Shown here piece by piece: positions 37,201 to 52,200 of a stretch of DNA of 64,000 nt. The position numbers and the translations under genes were made by a program. The stretch comes from Struthidea cinerea (taxonomy: Eukaryota; Chordata; Aves; Passeriformes; Corcoracidae). The stretch spans positions 480,554 to 544,553 of the forward strand of contig VZTI01001783.1 of the NCBI GenBank assembly GCA_013397865.1, given 5' to 3'. Under the pieces are notes generated by a model. It searched no databases and had not been told where the DNA came from. It worked only from the letters and a program-made list of their open reading frames with translations. Numbering within the stretch: the stretch's first letter is position 1; each line of letters opens with the position of its first letter.

Positions 37201-40200
37201 TCACTGAAAAACATTTTAAGTCAATTGAATTATGTGAACATCTTTGTATCACCTTTTGACAGAAATGTCTTTACATTTCATGCATTCTATCAAACAGGAA
37301 AATACAAACAAAGGTATGCTCCATAACTGCATGGAAACACTATCTAAAGAACAGAAACACTGCCCACTGTATATACTATGTACATATGCACACATGTTCC
37401 TTCAGAGCTTTAATATAATATGTAATACAACAGCTTTAAGGAGTACAGTAAAAAACTACTTGCTTACTAGTTACACCGACCTGCTGGGTGATACACAGTG
37501 AAATCAACCGCAAACATACCGAAGAAAGTTTTTATCCTTATACCCATAAAACCTTACCTGACACCAGACACTGAGTATACATACTCGGGTAACATGCTAA
37601 ATGTCCTTGCCTCTTTTAAAATCTTAGTTGATCCACAACAGACAAACCCAAGCTCAGCACTTTATCCCCAACAGACCTCTGCATATCTCAATATAACTCC
37701 TCAGCAGCATGCACATATGTTTTGTTAGGAATACTTAGAACAACCTTTGCAGTAGATGAGATAGTTCTCTCTGGGATCACTGCTCTGCCTGCTTACTGTG
37801 ACACGACTAATGCCTACACTCATTAAAAGGCTTCAGAGCCAGCTCATTATAATGATACATGCTTTTCTGGGTAGCAAAAAGTCCATCCTACTTAAAGTAG
37901 AAAGGAACACTCCTAAAGCACACTGTTTTTTAGTAACTTGTCTGGGTCATGAGAGACCATATAAGTACTTGCTTATCTTTGCTTCTGATTTTAGCAAAAT
38001 ATAGTTGCAAGAAACCTCCTTCCATATCAACATAAGAAAAAGGATAATTGTACAGTGAGCTGTAGCTATGCCTAAGAGAACATTTGACAAAAACTATGAA
38101 AAGCATTAAAAAAAATTAATCAGGGCATTTTTGAGTTATGGCTAGACCTACACTTGGGTAAGCAGATTAGTAATTTAATTAAAAACTCATTTTTACATTA
38201 AGTTACATTACATTTTCAGGCTAGTTGATGACAAATACAGTAAACTGAACCGAAGAGACAACAGACCAACAGCCATGAATGGCATGTTTATCAAATTTTT
38301 TAGTAAGCAATTTCAGGTACTTGATGCAGGAACGCTGCATTTCCTGCCTTACAATTGTAGCTTCCTGCAGATGCCTCAAGGGCATCCAGAGAGGAAGACA
38401 CCAAGCTGGAAGTACCTGACTGCTCCCCACTTGTTTCTGGCACCAGAAATAGCAGCGGGTTTTCTTGTATAATGTAGCATCTCCACCCTCCAGCCAGGGA
38501 GAAACTCCACTGCATTTGCCCATGGGCTTTAGAGCTTCTGTGGAATTAATTCCCATCTCCACCCATGTTCCCCATCTCATTCCTTCCCCCACCCTCTTGG
38601 CTGCAGTTCCTGATCTTGGCAAAAATCTCTTTTTTTTTTTTTTTCCAACTGCAAGTCCAGTCCCACCCTTGTTCATTGCTTCCCACACTCAGTTACTAAC
38701 CCTACCTCTCCTGTCACCATAAATCCTTTCATCTCTTCCAGATTTCCTCCACCCTCCAATTCAGAGGTCACCTCATTCCTCAGCTGGAAATAGTTCCAAG
38801 AACTATAGCTTGTTTCACAACTAAATCAAAGTTTGGCTCCAACAGGCCAGGTGAAAGAGGCTGTTCTGAGGGTGTCCAGTAATTCACTAGCACTTCCAAG
38901 TGAGTTAATTCTCAAAGATTTCTGCCTGATGATTAAATAACTGTGTCTAAAGCAGTACTTTCAAGATACTGAATGTTCAGAAACAGTAGTACCTCAACAC
39001 ACAACACAGGGTGGCTACTCACTTGTAGCAGCAGGCACATTTCAGGAAGCACACTGAACTTAAGAGAACTAGTTAAGTAAGCATCTGCAAATTTTTCTTT
39101 CTCTTGATCCAATTCATGGTCAGGCCCCACAAAGACTACTGTGCCAGCACAGGGAACAGTACAATACAGGGATGAAATTCCTCAAACTATGGTGGCCACC
39201 AAACTCCTTGTAATGTGCAGCTGAAGTCTGCAGCAGTACAGGTTGCTTTTGACTGCAGCACTTGCTTAAGGGGACTTCTTGACGTCTAATGGGATGCAAC
39301 CATAAGACAGTCTCCACTGGAACTCATACAGTTTCTGTTACTGCCTATTTTCATAAAGCTTGTAACAACTAATCATCTTGGTTTATGCCTAAATTGACTT
39401 TAGCTGAAATCAAACAATAGAGTCGAAAGATACACAGCACAGATACTCCGTGATTGCACAAGACAGTTTCTCCAGGAAGCCAAGTGAAGAAGAAACATAA
39501 TAAAATGGGCAAATTTCCAGCTGAAGATGATCACTGAAAAGCTTGTGTCAGCATATCCTAATCTATTTATGATTTTGTGTTTAAAAATGCTTATGCGGAC
39601 TTTTTTATTATTCAGGTAGCATGTGACCAAAAAAGTTAATATATAACTTATTTACTATACCAAGGTGGTGAACTGCTTGTGAGGTGTAATTATGGTCAAG
39701 TAAGCACACACAGTACCCACGTAAGTAGAACATTTCATGTTGTAATGAAACCAAGTATTTAAGCTATCTGAAGTCAGGAGAAGGGGAAGATTGCTAATAA
39801 ACAAATTAAACCTTGGAGAAACAGTATCAAACCCATCTATTAAAGGTTGTTGTTGTCATACAGAGCTTGAAGTCCAATAGTTCAGAAAATCAACGTATGA
39901 ACAGTTCTTCTCAAGAAGCGTGAGAAGGTAAAGAACCACGAACAACCCATGACCCATTTGATTTTGTCACTATTCACTTTCTGTGTTTCTTTAAAGTCAG
40001 GCTGACTCTATGAGTGACTCTATTAGCCTTTAGTCAAAGTACAACAGGCACACCATAAACTTTGTCCTGTGGGGAATCTTGGCCCTTGTTTTTCTGCCCT
40101 ATTTTGTGAAGCATGCCATTGTGATAGCCGTACTAGTCTACGTCCAGACAACCACTGAAGACTCAAGTCACCACACCAATGCAAACAAGAGTAAAACAAA

Positions 40201-43200
40201 ACAGGAAAGTGATCCTTCGTGGGTCAGCAATAAATGGTGATGTGCATTAGTCATTTACACCTCAAGATAAAAATCTAATGTTCTCATAATCTTAAAGAAG
40301 CAGCACATGCATAAGCAACTTATGCAACTATATATTTCTTCCCCATACAATTTAGGAAATTAAACTTCAGAAAAATTCCCAATTCTGATGCCTTTTAGAA
40401 CTATAAGATTACCCTGTATTTTAAAGGTCAGAGAAAATGAATAGGTATAACTTACCCATCTTTAAAACATATTGAGTTTAACCTACTCAATTAAACAACT
40501 GCCAAAAGAAAGAAGACATCAGGCTAGGTGAGACATTAAGATACAGCATATAAATTTAAGAACCAGGTGACAAACACAACCTGTCATCAAAGTGTCTTTG
40601 GTCACAGATGATCCTATATTTATACATGAGTCAGTGTTGTATATAAATCAGATTACAAAAGGATTAGAGGATTAACCGACAAGCACTAGGAAAACTGTCA
40701 TCTACAAAACAAGCTTCTGCTGTAGAAAAAACAGTCTGTAAAAGACACACAAAACCCCACAAAACTGTAGATTCACACTTCAGCAGATTTTCCCTACCTA
40801 CAGATTTTGTGTGTGACACTCTTCTGTTGCAGTCTATTTCAACCTCCTGAGGCCTGAAAGTACTTGTCAGTGCAGGAGAAATGGAAACCAGCTTCCACGC
40901 CAAACATCAAGTCCTTCCTGTCACCTACCTTCCTGCCACTACATTTCATTTGCCACTTTCCATGGGTTTTCGCATGTTTGCTCAGTTACGACCATCCCAC
41001 CACTGCACATGGTTTTGTGAAACTTTTCCTTATGACACTGTTCTCTGTTTGCCCTATATACATCTTGTGTTAAGCACCACTTGAACTCCTGTCTTTCAGA
41101 AAATCAATGCTCAGACTTTATCAGGGATACTGATAGAGCTGATGCATAATCAGAGTGGGGGGGGGGTAGAGATGCTAGACAGTAGTTCTTTGAGCTTGGG
41201 CTACCTCTGAGGGAATTTTAATTTCTGGATCTAGTTACTAGGTATATGGGACTGATCCTGTTCTTATTCTGTTTCAATGCAGGAAGCAGCAAGTTTCCCT
41301 GGTTACAATGCTGAAGAGACAGTAGGTTGAAAGAATAAAAAATACTTAAAATTTAATCCTTGGTGCAGTGAGCCTGCTAAGAGATAAAATTATCTTTAAT
41401 CCTTAAAACAGTTCAAAAATAAAAAACATCATTTCTAACCTACTTCTTAAATCCACCAATGCTCTTCTGTTAAAGCAAGAATAAGCTGGAGACAAAGTTG
41501 GAGAGAAGGATCTCTCTATCCTCTGAATTAAATCCAAGTTATTAAAACCAACAACAAAACCCCACCACAAAAAAAAAAAACCAAAACACAACAACAACAA
41601 CAACCACCAAATACAAAGAAAGAAACAAAAAAACCCAACCCACAAAAACAATAACCCTCACTCCCACAGAAATTACTGCCTTTATCAAGGCTCAGACGAT
41701 TCATCATTTCTGGTTTTATCCTTCAGCATTCCCAGGAGGTTTGCCAGTGTCAATGCTGCTTATCCTTCCAAGGATCTCAACTTCAGACAGTTTTTTCAGT
41801 AGGCAATTTCTCAAAATTAATTCCTAATTATATATCAAGGCCCACATATTTTTAGTGAGTTTCTTCTCCTCCTAACACCTTTTCCAATCCTGTTGACACT
41901 CATCATCTCTTGAAACTAATCTTTCTTCTTTCCAGCCCACTCACTATTACAGTTTCCAAGTCTTCTTTCATCCTGTTTTTGTTCTTCTGGTTTCTCACAA
42001 CAGAACCAGAAATTTTAAGTCAAACAATCACTACCAGCTTTTGATTGAAAAAATGCTGTTAAATTAATAACCCCTTAGATTTTCACTCTATCTGACCAAG
42101 AAGTCAATCCTGTCTTTCAGATTTGAACAACCTTTTTTCACATGTCCTTTGGTTTCAACTAAGTCCAGCAATTTCATCAAGTACCTAACTACTAACCATT
42201 TAAGTCTTCCAGAGATCTGCCACCAAATTGTAACACCTGTAAACAATGCCCTTTAAGAATGTCCATAAGCAAACAATCCTCTGAGCTCTTGCAGTCTGCA
42301 GTGCTGCTTGATCCCATAATGAAGTGCCACTGCATCGAAAACTCTACATTTGTCAATGGGTTGAATACCCAGCATTTGGCAACTTCAAAATAATGTGATC
42401 AGCAGAGGCCTAAAACTGTTTACATTAAAAAACATAAGGCAAACATGATCTTCAATAGATAGTGGTGAAACCTAAAGGTGAGTTACATCTAATTCAGACC
42501 TCTCTAAGAAATACCCTACTGTTACTGGATAAATGCATACATTTCTGGTATTAAATTCTCTTTAAAATATTTCCCTATGAGAGCTGCATATTAAATAACC
42601 CTCACTTTTTATCAGCTTTCCAATGAAAAAAGCTGCTGGCAAAAATCTGAAATGTGGTAATATATTTTCTTATTAAACCATACCTTCAGGTGCTGAATAC
42701 AATGAGTTGCACTGCTTTTGCATATGCAGCAGTTTGTAATTATGAACACAGCAGTGCACACCAAATAACCCATTAATGTCCACAGAAAGGGAATAGAACA
42801 CAGCTGAACAAATGGAAAGTGAAGGATTACAACTTCTAAAGCATGGTGGCCCAAACACAAGAAGAGGAAAGTAGCTGAAGTTTTCATGTCCTTTTACAAG
42901 TATTCTTCTTTAAATAAATATATTTGTAAGGAGAATAAAAGAGACAATGAAGAAACTGGCCAACAGCTTTTATATTCTCCATCTTGTAGTTTCATAAACA
43001 TGAAAACACGAATTTCTAACAAATAGGTCATATTTGCAAAATTGAAAGACCCCACCACAAAAAAAAAAAAAAAAAAGGACTGAAGGCAAGTGTGAAATAT
43101 AAAGAATATAAAGATCGAATAAGCATAACAATGTGACTGATTTGATTTTGTAATGGTAAAAAGGAAGTCTAGAATAAATACTAAAAGATAGTAGAAAAAT

Positions 43201-46200
43201 TAGCAGATCAGAGTTAATATGAAAGAAAATGTGTCTAAGAATATGTAGAAAGAAATAAATCACTTGACTTTATATATAAGGACTGGGATACTGATACAAG
43301 GAAACTAATAAACCACAAAAGGATAAAAGAAGATCATAGGCAGATGATATAATTAAGTAAAAGAGTTATCATCAATTTTTCTGAGAAGCTTAAGGCAAAA
43401 TAACAAAACCTGACACAAATGTTTTCTTGATTAGGAAAAAATAAATTAACACACTTAATTACATTTAAGTAAAATAAACGTAAGCTCAGAGGAGGCATGA
43501 TACATACTACGCTACCAACCAAATTAGACTGATGATGATGAGTCCATCGTTAAGGCCTTGTCACTGTGTATTAAGCACAGAAGGTTTGAAGGACAACAGC
43601 AAAGTAAGGAGGGAGAGAAAATCTACAGAGGGAATCTTTTACTCTCATCGGGCCTGTTACTCTTGTCTGGCCTACTCCTGTCAGAAACAAAGCATGTCTG
43701 ACCTCATCCACAATCAGAAATAATCCTTTAATGTGTTTTTAGCTACTGTTCCAGTTCCTTCAGCTTTGCTTAACTCACCTACTTCTTAACTTATATTTTA
43801 ATTAGGGGATTTTTTTCTAACCTAGATAATTTTGCCTGAAATGAGCAACAGCACAAGCAGACCAACAAGCTAATCCAAGGAAATAGTAACCAGTTTCCCT
43901 GGCTCAGTTGAAGTGAGCTTTTCAAAAGACAAAGTACATCCAAGGCCAGCTCTGACATCCTCCGTCACTCCTTCCTGGATTCCCATTACTCCAATTTATT
44001 AATTTACTTATTTTACTACAACTGCTAAAACTTAAGACACTTAATCTGTCACATCCAAGACTTACAAAACTTTTCCAATATATTTACCATGAGCTTATCC
44101 CTAGCCAGGATGCAGAAGCTACTTCATATTTACATACTCTTTCACCTTTATACTGTTGAAGAACTGTAAAATAGTTTTGCTTGAAGCAAAACAAAACTAG
44201 CAAAGGACACAGGAGGGGTTGGGGGCAGGGAGGAAGTCATACAGCAAACTCCCACACACTACACAAACTATAGCTATTTTATTATGACAGAAATGCATGT
44301 ATAATTTTGTTTATGTTTTGTTGATATTAAAACCAAAATTTTTTTAACAAAGTCCTTTCAATGTAAAGTATCAGTTTGTGAGAGGTCAGTCTTCTCCGAG
44401 AGCAGCACCTCCAGAGAAGAGAGTCCCATTAACAAGTGTTAAGTACACACAAAGACAATTCAGCTCTTACCAGCACAGCAGCTATGACAAAGAAGGGGAA
44501 CAAGAAGCAGTTCTTCTCAAACTACATACACACTGTAACTGCTAAAACCTGTTTTTCTTACTTAATTGTAACTTCTAGGTCAGAGATGTAAGTAATTTAC
44601 CTAAAAAAGAAAATGAGTTAGACAGCAGATCTGGAAACAGAATTTGGACAGCCTGTTGACCCAGCCACACCCCCATTTTTCCTTCTTTCTATGAAGTTTC
44701 AAACACAAGCTTTAGAAACATCTCTGATTTTAAGCATCTTCCAGCAAGAAGGCTGTCCCATTAGGGTAACAGTTCATTAATACTACTGAGGACTCTTAAC
44801 AAGCAATATTAATTTAGAACATCAACTAAAGAAGCAATTAATCTAAATGTTTAAACATTAAAAAATATTGTTCTGCTGAACATTTAAAAGCATTGGTGAA
44901 CTGAAAGCATACAGTCAGCCAATGATTCCATTAAGAATAAAAAAGCATGCATGAATGTATTTATTTCTGTGCTTAATTAATTCCTAGATGCCAGAACTCT
45001 GTGGTACTAGCCAAATTGAGGGTTCAGTGTCAAATCTCATTCAGAAACTCACAGGTTTGATTTTTTGCCAGAATCAAGGAGGGTACTTGGTAAAATTGTC
45101 ATTTGGTAAAATTTGTCTTCAGAAAAGAATAGATTTTCAGAGGTGTCACTCCAACTTGAATATGCAACTTGTAAGAAAAGTGGACACATAATAATGGACT
45201 AATTAACACAGTGTTGCAGACTCGATGTCTAGACAAGATAAGACATTTCAAGAATCCCTGCTACTCATGCTCATGAAGGAAGAACAAAGAGATAGCCTTT
45301 TGTGCAACACTGATGCTGAATAACTCCAATTATGAATTTAACACCAGGGACATTTTTGTCATCACTTCCAAAAAAAACCACCACACTTCAGCACATTACA
45401 TGCTAACAGCATAAGCTGATCCTTAACTATATAAAACCAGAAACTAAACAACTTCAAAAATAATACCTTAATGCATAATGCATGCTATTAAATGCAAAAA
45501 TATTTCAAAAATGCATGAAATGGTTACATTAGGAAACTATAGACATTCATTGATCTTGACATGCAGATGCAAAATTTCCTGCTACACTGTTTTCAAGTAA
45601 CCAGACCAATCTTTTAAGCATCTATTTCATGGGGTTCTACTTCACCATGCTCAGACAAATGCTCAGACAACATTTAACACCTTATTTCAAAATTGTAAGA
45701 GTAAATAAAAGAGGAAAATGCATGTTCAAAGGTCTAAGGAAACACCTAACTTCAAAAAAACCCAACCAAACAATCAAAAAACATCCCAACCCAGAAAGCT
45801 AATTATCTCACAATTTTATTTTTTAAAAACTCTCCAAAGCTTTTTATTACAGACAGAACATTAAAACCACATCATGGGATATATTAAAATACAAGATACA
45901 CATTAATACTGCAGAATTTCCATTCAGTGCAGAAGTACAAAGATTGAAAAGACTCTGCACCTGGATGGAAGGGAACAGTTTCCACAGTACCTGCCACGCA
46001 AAAGTGCCAGAAAACACCTTATTCTTCCAACCACAAAGTGGCAGAGCCAGAGGGTTCTAGGAAATCAACCCTTCCCTGAGAGCAGCAGAGCCCACTCCTA
46101 GTGGAGCAGGTCCCAAAAGCAGGGGACCACACCAAGGAGCTGGAATTCTGCAGTTGAAGAATGGAGACAGGAAGCTGTCAAGAGAAGCAGTGAGCAGAAA

Positions 46201-49200
46201 CCACGTCCTTGTTGGAAACTGTGTTCTGGAATGTGATGGCACCTGAGCTCAAGACACAGAGCAGTGAAACACTGAAACAGGCTGTCCAGGAAAACAGCGG
46301 AGCCTCCTTCACTGGAAATATGCAGGGCTCAGTTTGATAGAGCCCTGAATGACCTGATCTAAGGTCCTGTTTCAAAGAGATTGGCTCAAGTAAGTCCCAT
46401 GCAACCTAGATGTTTCCACAACAATGTCACTATGCCTGTTGTTTCAAAGACAAGACCAAAAACGTCCAGGATCTGTGGTCCCAGTTCTGAAATGTTTTCT
46501 AGCATCTGTGCATCTGCAGCCATATCCTTCCTTTCCAAGTAATATTGGCACACTTCAAATGAAATATATACTTCAAAGTTTTTCTAGTTTGGGAGTGACA
46601 CAGATAATTCTTGGCTCTGTTTAAACAGCGTCTGGATTTTTCCAAGCCTTTACCCACGAGCAGAACTTCTAGTTTCCTCTCTTTATGTCAGCTTCAGTTA
46701 ATATTTGCAAAGCAACTGCAGACTCCTAAAAGATAGTCACTATATAGCAAACAGCAACTAGCCCTTGCTTTGACACATTTTGCCCTGTCATCATCAGCAC
46801 ACAACTTAATTTTTCTTCAAATGACATGATTTTACAAATAAATTTATCAAATAAATAATATCCAAATATTTTCTTGATGAGCCAGGGTGATCATTTACAA
46901 TCATGCTTCATTTAAAATTCTGAAACTGGCAATTGTGTTATTGTAGCCTAGAGAAAAGGCAGAGGCAACTTTTCAATAGAGTGATATGAGCGATACACAA
47001 GATACTGAGACGGACTAATTTAAAACAGAACACCTGTATGAATATTTCATTCAATTGCTCAAGGGATATTTTTGCTTGTTTTTCTTAAGAGAAATAAAAG
47101 ACTGTATCACAAGCTGCCACCTCCCACCTGCCCAGGGCATCAGACTGCCTGTTTCTCTGCTGCACAGCAATGGATTTGCTCATTGTGGCACCATGCATGT
47201 TCTGTCAGCACAGCTTTTTGCCTCTGGGTTTTCCTGAAATAGTACCATCCCATGAAGTAAAAGTACATATTTGGAAAGTTTTGCTCCTTTTCCTGGTTAG
47301 AGCTTTGGAGACAAATGGATATGGAGAGGGCAAAGCAAAGAAGGCTTTACCAGGTGTCTGGAACAGCCAAGAAATACTTGGCAATCAGGTTGAGAATAAA
47401 TATGAACCAAAAAGGAAACATCACTACATCTGGTGCTCCAAGAGAAAGAAAAATCTAGGAGACAGAAGAGGTTCAATGGGTCAAACCTCACTTCCTTAAA
47501 CACTAGCTGGGCCCTCACCAATTCTTTAACACATACCCAGTGGCACATGCCCTGACTTTATTTCTTATTTTAAATACCTTAATATGTATGTCCAGTGCAT
47601 ACTGAAAAACAACCTTTTGAAAATCTTGCTTTGCAAAAGGATTATAGCTTCACTATTCTTGCAGCATAAGTCTTTGCAATAAGCATTTTATTTTAGTAAT
47701 CCTTCCACAAAATTACATTCCAGAAATAATACATTAAACACTTGAATGAAATCTACCTGAAAATAAGTCCATAGAACCAAATAATTTTTCTGCTATTACT
47801 TGCGTCTTCAAGACAAATAATGAGAAATAAATTATGAAAAAGCTTTCTTATAAATGTACTAGCTTACAGTTCACTTTAAAGATTCAAGTGTTAAACTAAA
47901 TTGACTTTTAGATGCTGAGAACTCAAAGTAAACAGAACAGCATACAAATTTCTACAGAGAGACTGCTTCCATATACAGTAGGAAGATTCACAGTATTTCA
48001 TTACAATGACTCATTATGATATTCATGATGATTATGAAAATCATCCAGTCTATCACAACAATTTTTTAAAAATCCAAAAGATTTAACTGCCAATCCAGAA
48101 GTTAATTTTAAATATTTATATGAAAAACATATAGATCATTTTCTAGTCTTAATTTTCAATGATTAAATAAATAACTTGGCTAACTCTTAACAAATTCACC
48201 ATACCTGGTTTATAAGAAAATAAGCATCTTGTTCAGTTGAGTAAAATAATTCTAGCATCATCCTAGAATCTTATTTAAATTCTGCAGAAGCTGACAGCTT
48301 CAATATTCAAACCAACAACAGGAGAAACTGGTTCTGCAAAATTCAAATCTAAGATATTCCTCAGGCTTTTCTGAACTAAGTTCCTGAAAGTGTTCCATTT
48401 TACAGAACATAATCTAGATTTCCCTAGAATTAAGTGCAAACTCTACCAAACACAATAGCTTTAGATCATATGGAAAACAGTATTTAGGTTTTTTGACCAA
48501 ATTTTCATCTGTTTTCACTATAACCCTGTCTTTAGGGCCTAGGGAAATTTAATCAATCATAGATTCACCACCATCAGGCTAACTAATCACAACTGCTATT
48601 TTTTAAAAATCTGTTTCTAGCCTGTATATTTTTTTTCAGTTTGTCATTTCTAAAAAGCCCTAAGCTTACGCATTTGGTACTAGCTCTTTTAGGCCGTACG
48701 TGACCCTGTGATCAGACACACAGGGATAAATCAACTGCATCATGGCTCTCATAGTTACAGCATGCTCTGGTAAACTCCATCCCAGCACACATGGAAAGCC
48801 ATGCCCACCATGAACATGATTATGCAAAGCCAATATTAATAGAAAGGAAAAAAAAAAGCAAACCAAAAAACAATTGAGTAGAAAGCCGTTTTTCAAGTGT
48901 CAGTAAAAAGGAACAGTGTTGCAGCTCAGGAAATGGCCTCACAGGCAACAGAACAAAGGCCACTAGAATTAAGAGTCACTGTCTTAGCTTGCAAAACAGC
49001 AGTTGTTGCATGTAAGTTGCAGAAAACTACCATTAATTTCCATGTGCAGATAAATGCCATGGTTCTTCACAATTAAACAGTTGGAGATGTTATCACACCA
49101 TCTTGAAAAATCAAATTACATCCCTACTACACTCCAGGGAGGAGGAAAAAATAAATCAAGGTAATTTTAGCAGAGCAAACCATTACTGTATTAGTGACAA

Positions 49201-52200
49201 AATGCCAAGAAGACTCACCTGTTCAATCTCCTTTGTCTTAGTTGCAATTGCTTTTGAACGACCAAGAAGCTGGCTGTCCTCGTATAATTCTGTACTATCT
49301 GTTAGATTTGCTTCTGTTTCCTCTGTTTGTTCGATGTATAATGGAGCTGAAGATCCAGCCTTAAAAAAACCCAAACAATAAATTCAGTTTTGAGAGAAAA
49401 ATAAAAAAAACCTCAGTGTAAGGAAAAAAACCCAAAAGCCCAAATACAGTCATCAGTTAGATATGAATTTGCTCATCAAGACTATTAGTGAAGGATTATT
49501 GCTACAATCTTAACAGATACAGAAATATAGATTTTAAACATGTAGAAAACATGACATGCTAAAACCTCCCGTGACACAGCCTTAACTGTGTAAAGGCAAT
49601 GATGTCAGATAACCTTTACCTGCCCATCCACTGAGAAGAAATTTGTGTACGTGGTATTTTTAACACCAGAAAGCAAGAAAAATCCACAATGAAAATGTGA
49701 TTTGTCTTCTGGGAAAGGATAAAAGTAACAAAATCAAGGGTACATAGGCATCAACAAAAAAAAAAAGCTGTCAGGAAGAACTCTTGAAGCATTCAGGGCC
49801 ACAGGTCTATTATTAAAGGAACTATGATAACTATTGTATAACAAAAGCAAACGTGGGATTAGAGGATTTCTAGTAACATGAAAAATCACACTGAACTACC
49901 GAAATTGCATAAACTTCCCTCTAAAACAGAAATCAAGACAGTATTCCTACTCCAATGAAAACAGACCCCAACTCCAAGGCATTTATATAGAAGATGCAGT
50001 AATTTCTTTTTACAGCATTATTTAAATCCGGTATTATGGAACAGATTTATAATTTTTTTTTTTTAATAAAATTTGAAAATTGAAGAAGATTACTAAAACT
50101 AGTTTCTATTATTCAAAAATAGAGGTGAAGAATCTAAAGACTTAACTAACATGAAAGAGAAAAGCATTAGACAGAAAAAGGAAGTAAAAAGCTTAAGTGG
50201 TCCTGTGAACATACGCTCAAACCTTAGCAGGAACACAAACCATTAAGATTGCATCCCAAATCCTCCAACCCCAGTAAATAACAAAATGCCTGAGAGTGAG
50301 TGAAGGCTACTAAAAAGTTCAGTGCAACACGAAGTTCAACTATTAAGCATTATATAAGATAAACAGGAACAAGTTAAGAACTCTTGCAATTCCTACATGA
50401 CAGCCTGCTAATCAAGGTGAGAAGTCCTTTCTTCTGAGACTCAGAATGAGATGCCTCACCTCCTTCATTGGCATTTCTACAGCCCAATTTCTTAGTCAAT
50501 AAACCAGCTTACGACTGCACCACAATCAACTGCAATTGCTTCACTTTGATTCTTTATTTTTAATCTTTCTGCCACTGCAATTTTCTCTGGGGCACAGAGG
50601 CAGCTTTAAACAACTCTTCTGCATGTGGCCGACTCTGTTCTTTCCTCCCTTGCATTACCTTCCCCTCATCAAGAACCAGAGTGATATTTCTCTGCCTAAC
50701 CTCTCAGAAATGTCCATGCATATGTTTCTCCTTCATATGGTATTCGTCCTTGGATCAGCTGTTGCTTTTTCTTCACTCTAACACTTCCTCCACTTTTTTT
50801 TTTTTTTTTAACTGCTTTTTCCAGTTTATGTATCTAACTAGATCTTCCTGACTACTATTGAGGAGCTGCTCATGCATGCACCCATTACATCAATGGACAG
50901 GACTTGAAAGTTCATAAATATGGATTTGGTGAGCTTATTTCTCTAAACTAGCCCTTACATTCTACAAGCGGAAATGTGATGCTTCCCAAAACACTTTCAT
51001 TTTCCCTAAAATTATTTACAAACAAATAAAAAAAAAACAAACCAAACCCATTAATTGTAAAGGTTAAGACATGATTTTGTGAAGTAGATACTATTTTGGT
51101 TTTTTTAAGAATGCCTCTAAAGTTGAAGCAAAGTGAAAGTTAAAGAGAAAATTATCACAGAATTAAAACAGATTATTTTAGATTACATAATATTTGGGTT
51201 GTTTTAAATGACAAATACATTTTCCACTAACATAACAGAACCCAAAAAAGACCTCCTATCCAAGAGCAGCATAACAAATGACTGAGAAGAGCTGTAGTCA
51301 CACTTCAATATAGCCAGGGGTAGAAGACAAGGAGGGATGAAAACAAAAGGGAATAAACTGGCAAATAATTAATGTTGATTAATAATGAAATAAAGACTCT
51401 GGGGCAAATAAAAAATATAGCACTAACAAGGTAAGATTAATATTTAATATAATGGATGACTGCTTTCTGAAAAAGAGTAAGTGACATGGTAGACTGTCAT
51501 GGCTTGAAACAGAACTCAACCAACGAGAGTTTCTCTCCTAAGTCTTATGTTTTCCATGTACACTCATGTTTTGATTCTGAAGTCCCCTACCAATTTTAAG
51601 GAGTTCAGTAGGCATACAGACCTACAGTACTACAAGAGCTCCTTGGAGAATGCTTGGGAGAGCTGAAACTTTATTGTGTCAGTTGTAGCTCAACATCAAT
51701 TCAAATTATACTCACAATGTACTGTGGCTTTGTGTATTTTTTCAAAATAAATAAATCGCAAGGTTTTAGTCTCCCTCTTACTCCCTTCCAACAAATATTT
51801 AATAGCACAGGCAGAAAAATTCAGGATTAAGTTACGAAATGCGCCTTTACGACAAGTACAGAAAAACAAGAGCCTATTGTTGTAACACTTTAAAATAAGT
51901 GGATTAATAATCCTATCTTACATCATACTCTGTTATTTCAGGTAAATTGCTTTCCTCGGCCTTCTCTGACTTTTCAGCTGCCCACTTGCTTGCAGCTTCT
52001 GCAAGTTCCTTTTCTGATAGTCTGTTGCTCTTCTCCAATGCCTGTACAAAAACATTATAGTCAAGGTTTAACAAGAAAAACACATGGCAAAAATCTTCAG
52101 AATTAAAATAAACAGTTATTCAGATCCCTAAAACATTTTAAAATAGGAAATAAAAAAGTTGAAATTATTTCATTTGCTGTCCAATTTCTTTAAAAAGAAA

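Larger units (their letters stand above)
22297..49218 (-). other. PPHLN1: PPHLN1 last intron, about 27 kb
   Basis: The intron has a donor (GTGAGT, minus) at 49217-49218 and an acceptor at 22297-22298. It holds an LTR candidate (24.3-24.8 kb), a hAT-like MITE candidate (33.86-34.05 kb), a minus-strand CR1 (34.63-35.21 kb), a worn CR1 3' fragment (46.26-46.42 kb), A/C-only tracts (23.38, 36.25, 41.54, 43.05 and 45.75 kb), a C-run at 25506 and a G-run at about 41157. No nested gene, tRNA or other RNA gene was recognised. Open frames such as 30351-30767 (+) and 38221-38688 (-) look like chance. Confidence 0.75.

Noticed and set aside
38221..38688. 155-codon minus-strand open frame in the large PPHLN1 intron
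   Set aside because: Contains a Lys run from a poly-T tract and no domain; not supported as an exon because no periphilin block matches.
51495..51720. TGTCATGGCTTGAAACAGAA resembling an avian LTR start
   Set aside because: Could not follow recognisable LTR sequence or an end; too little to call.
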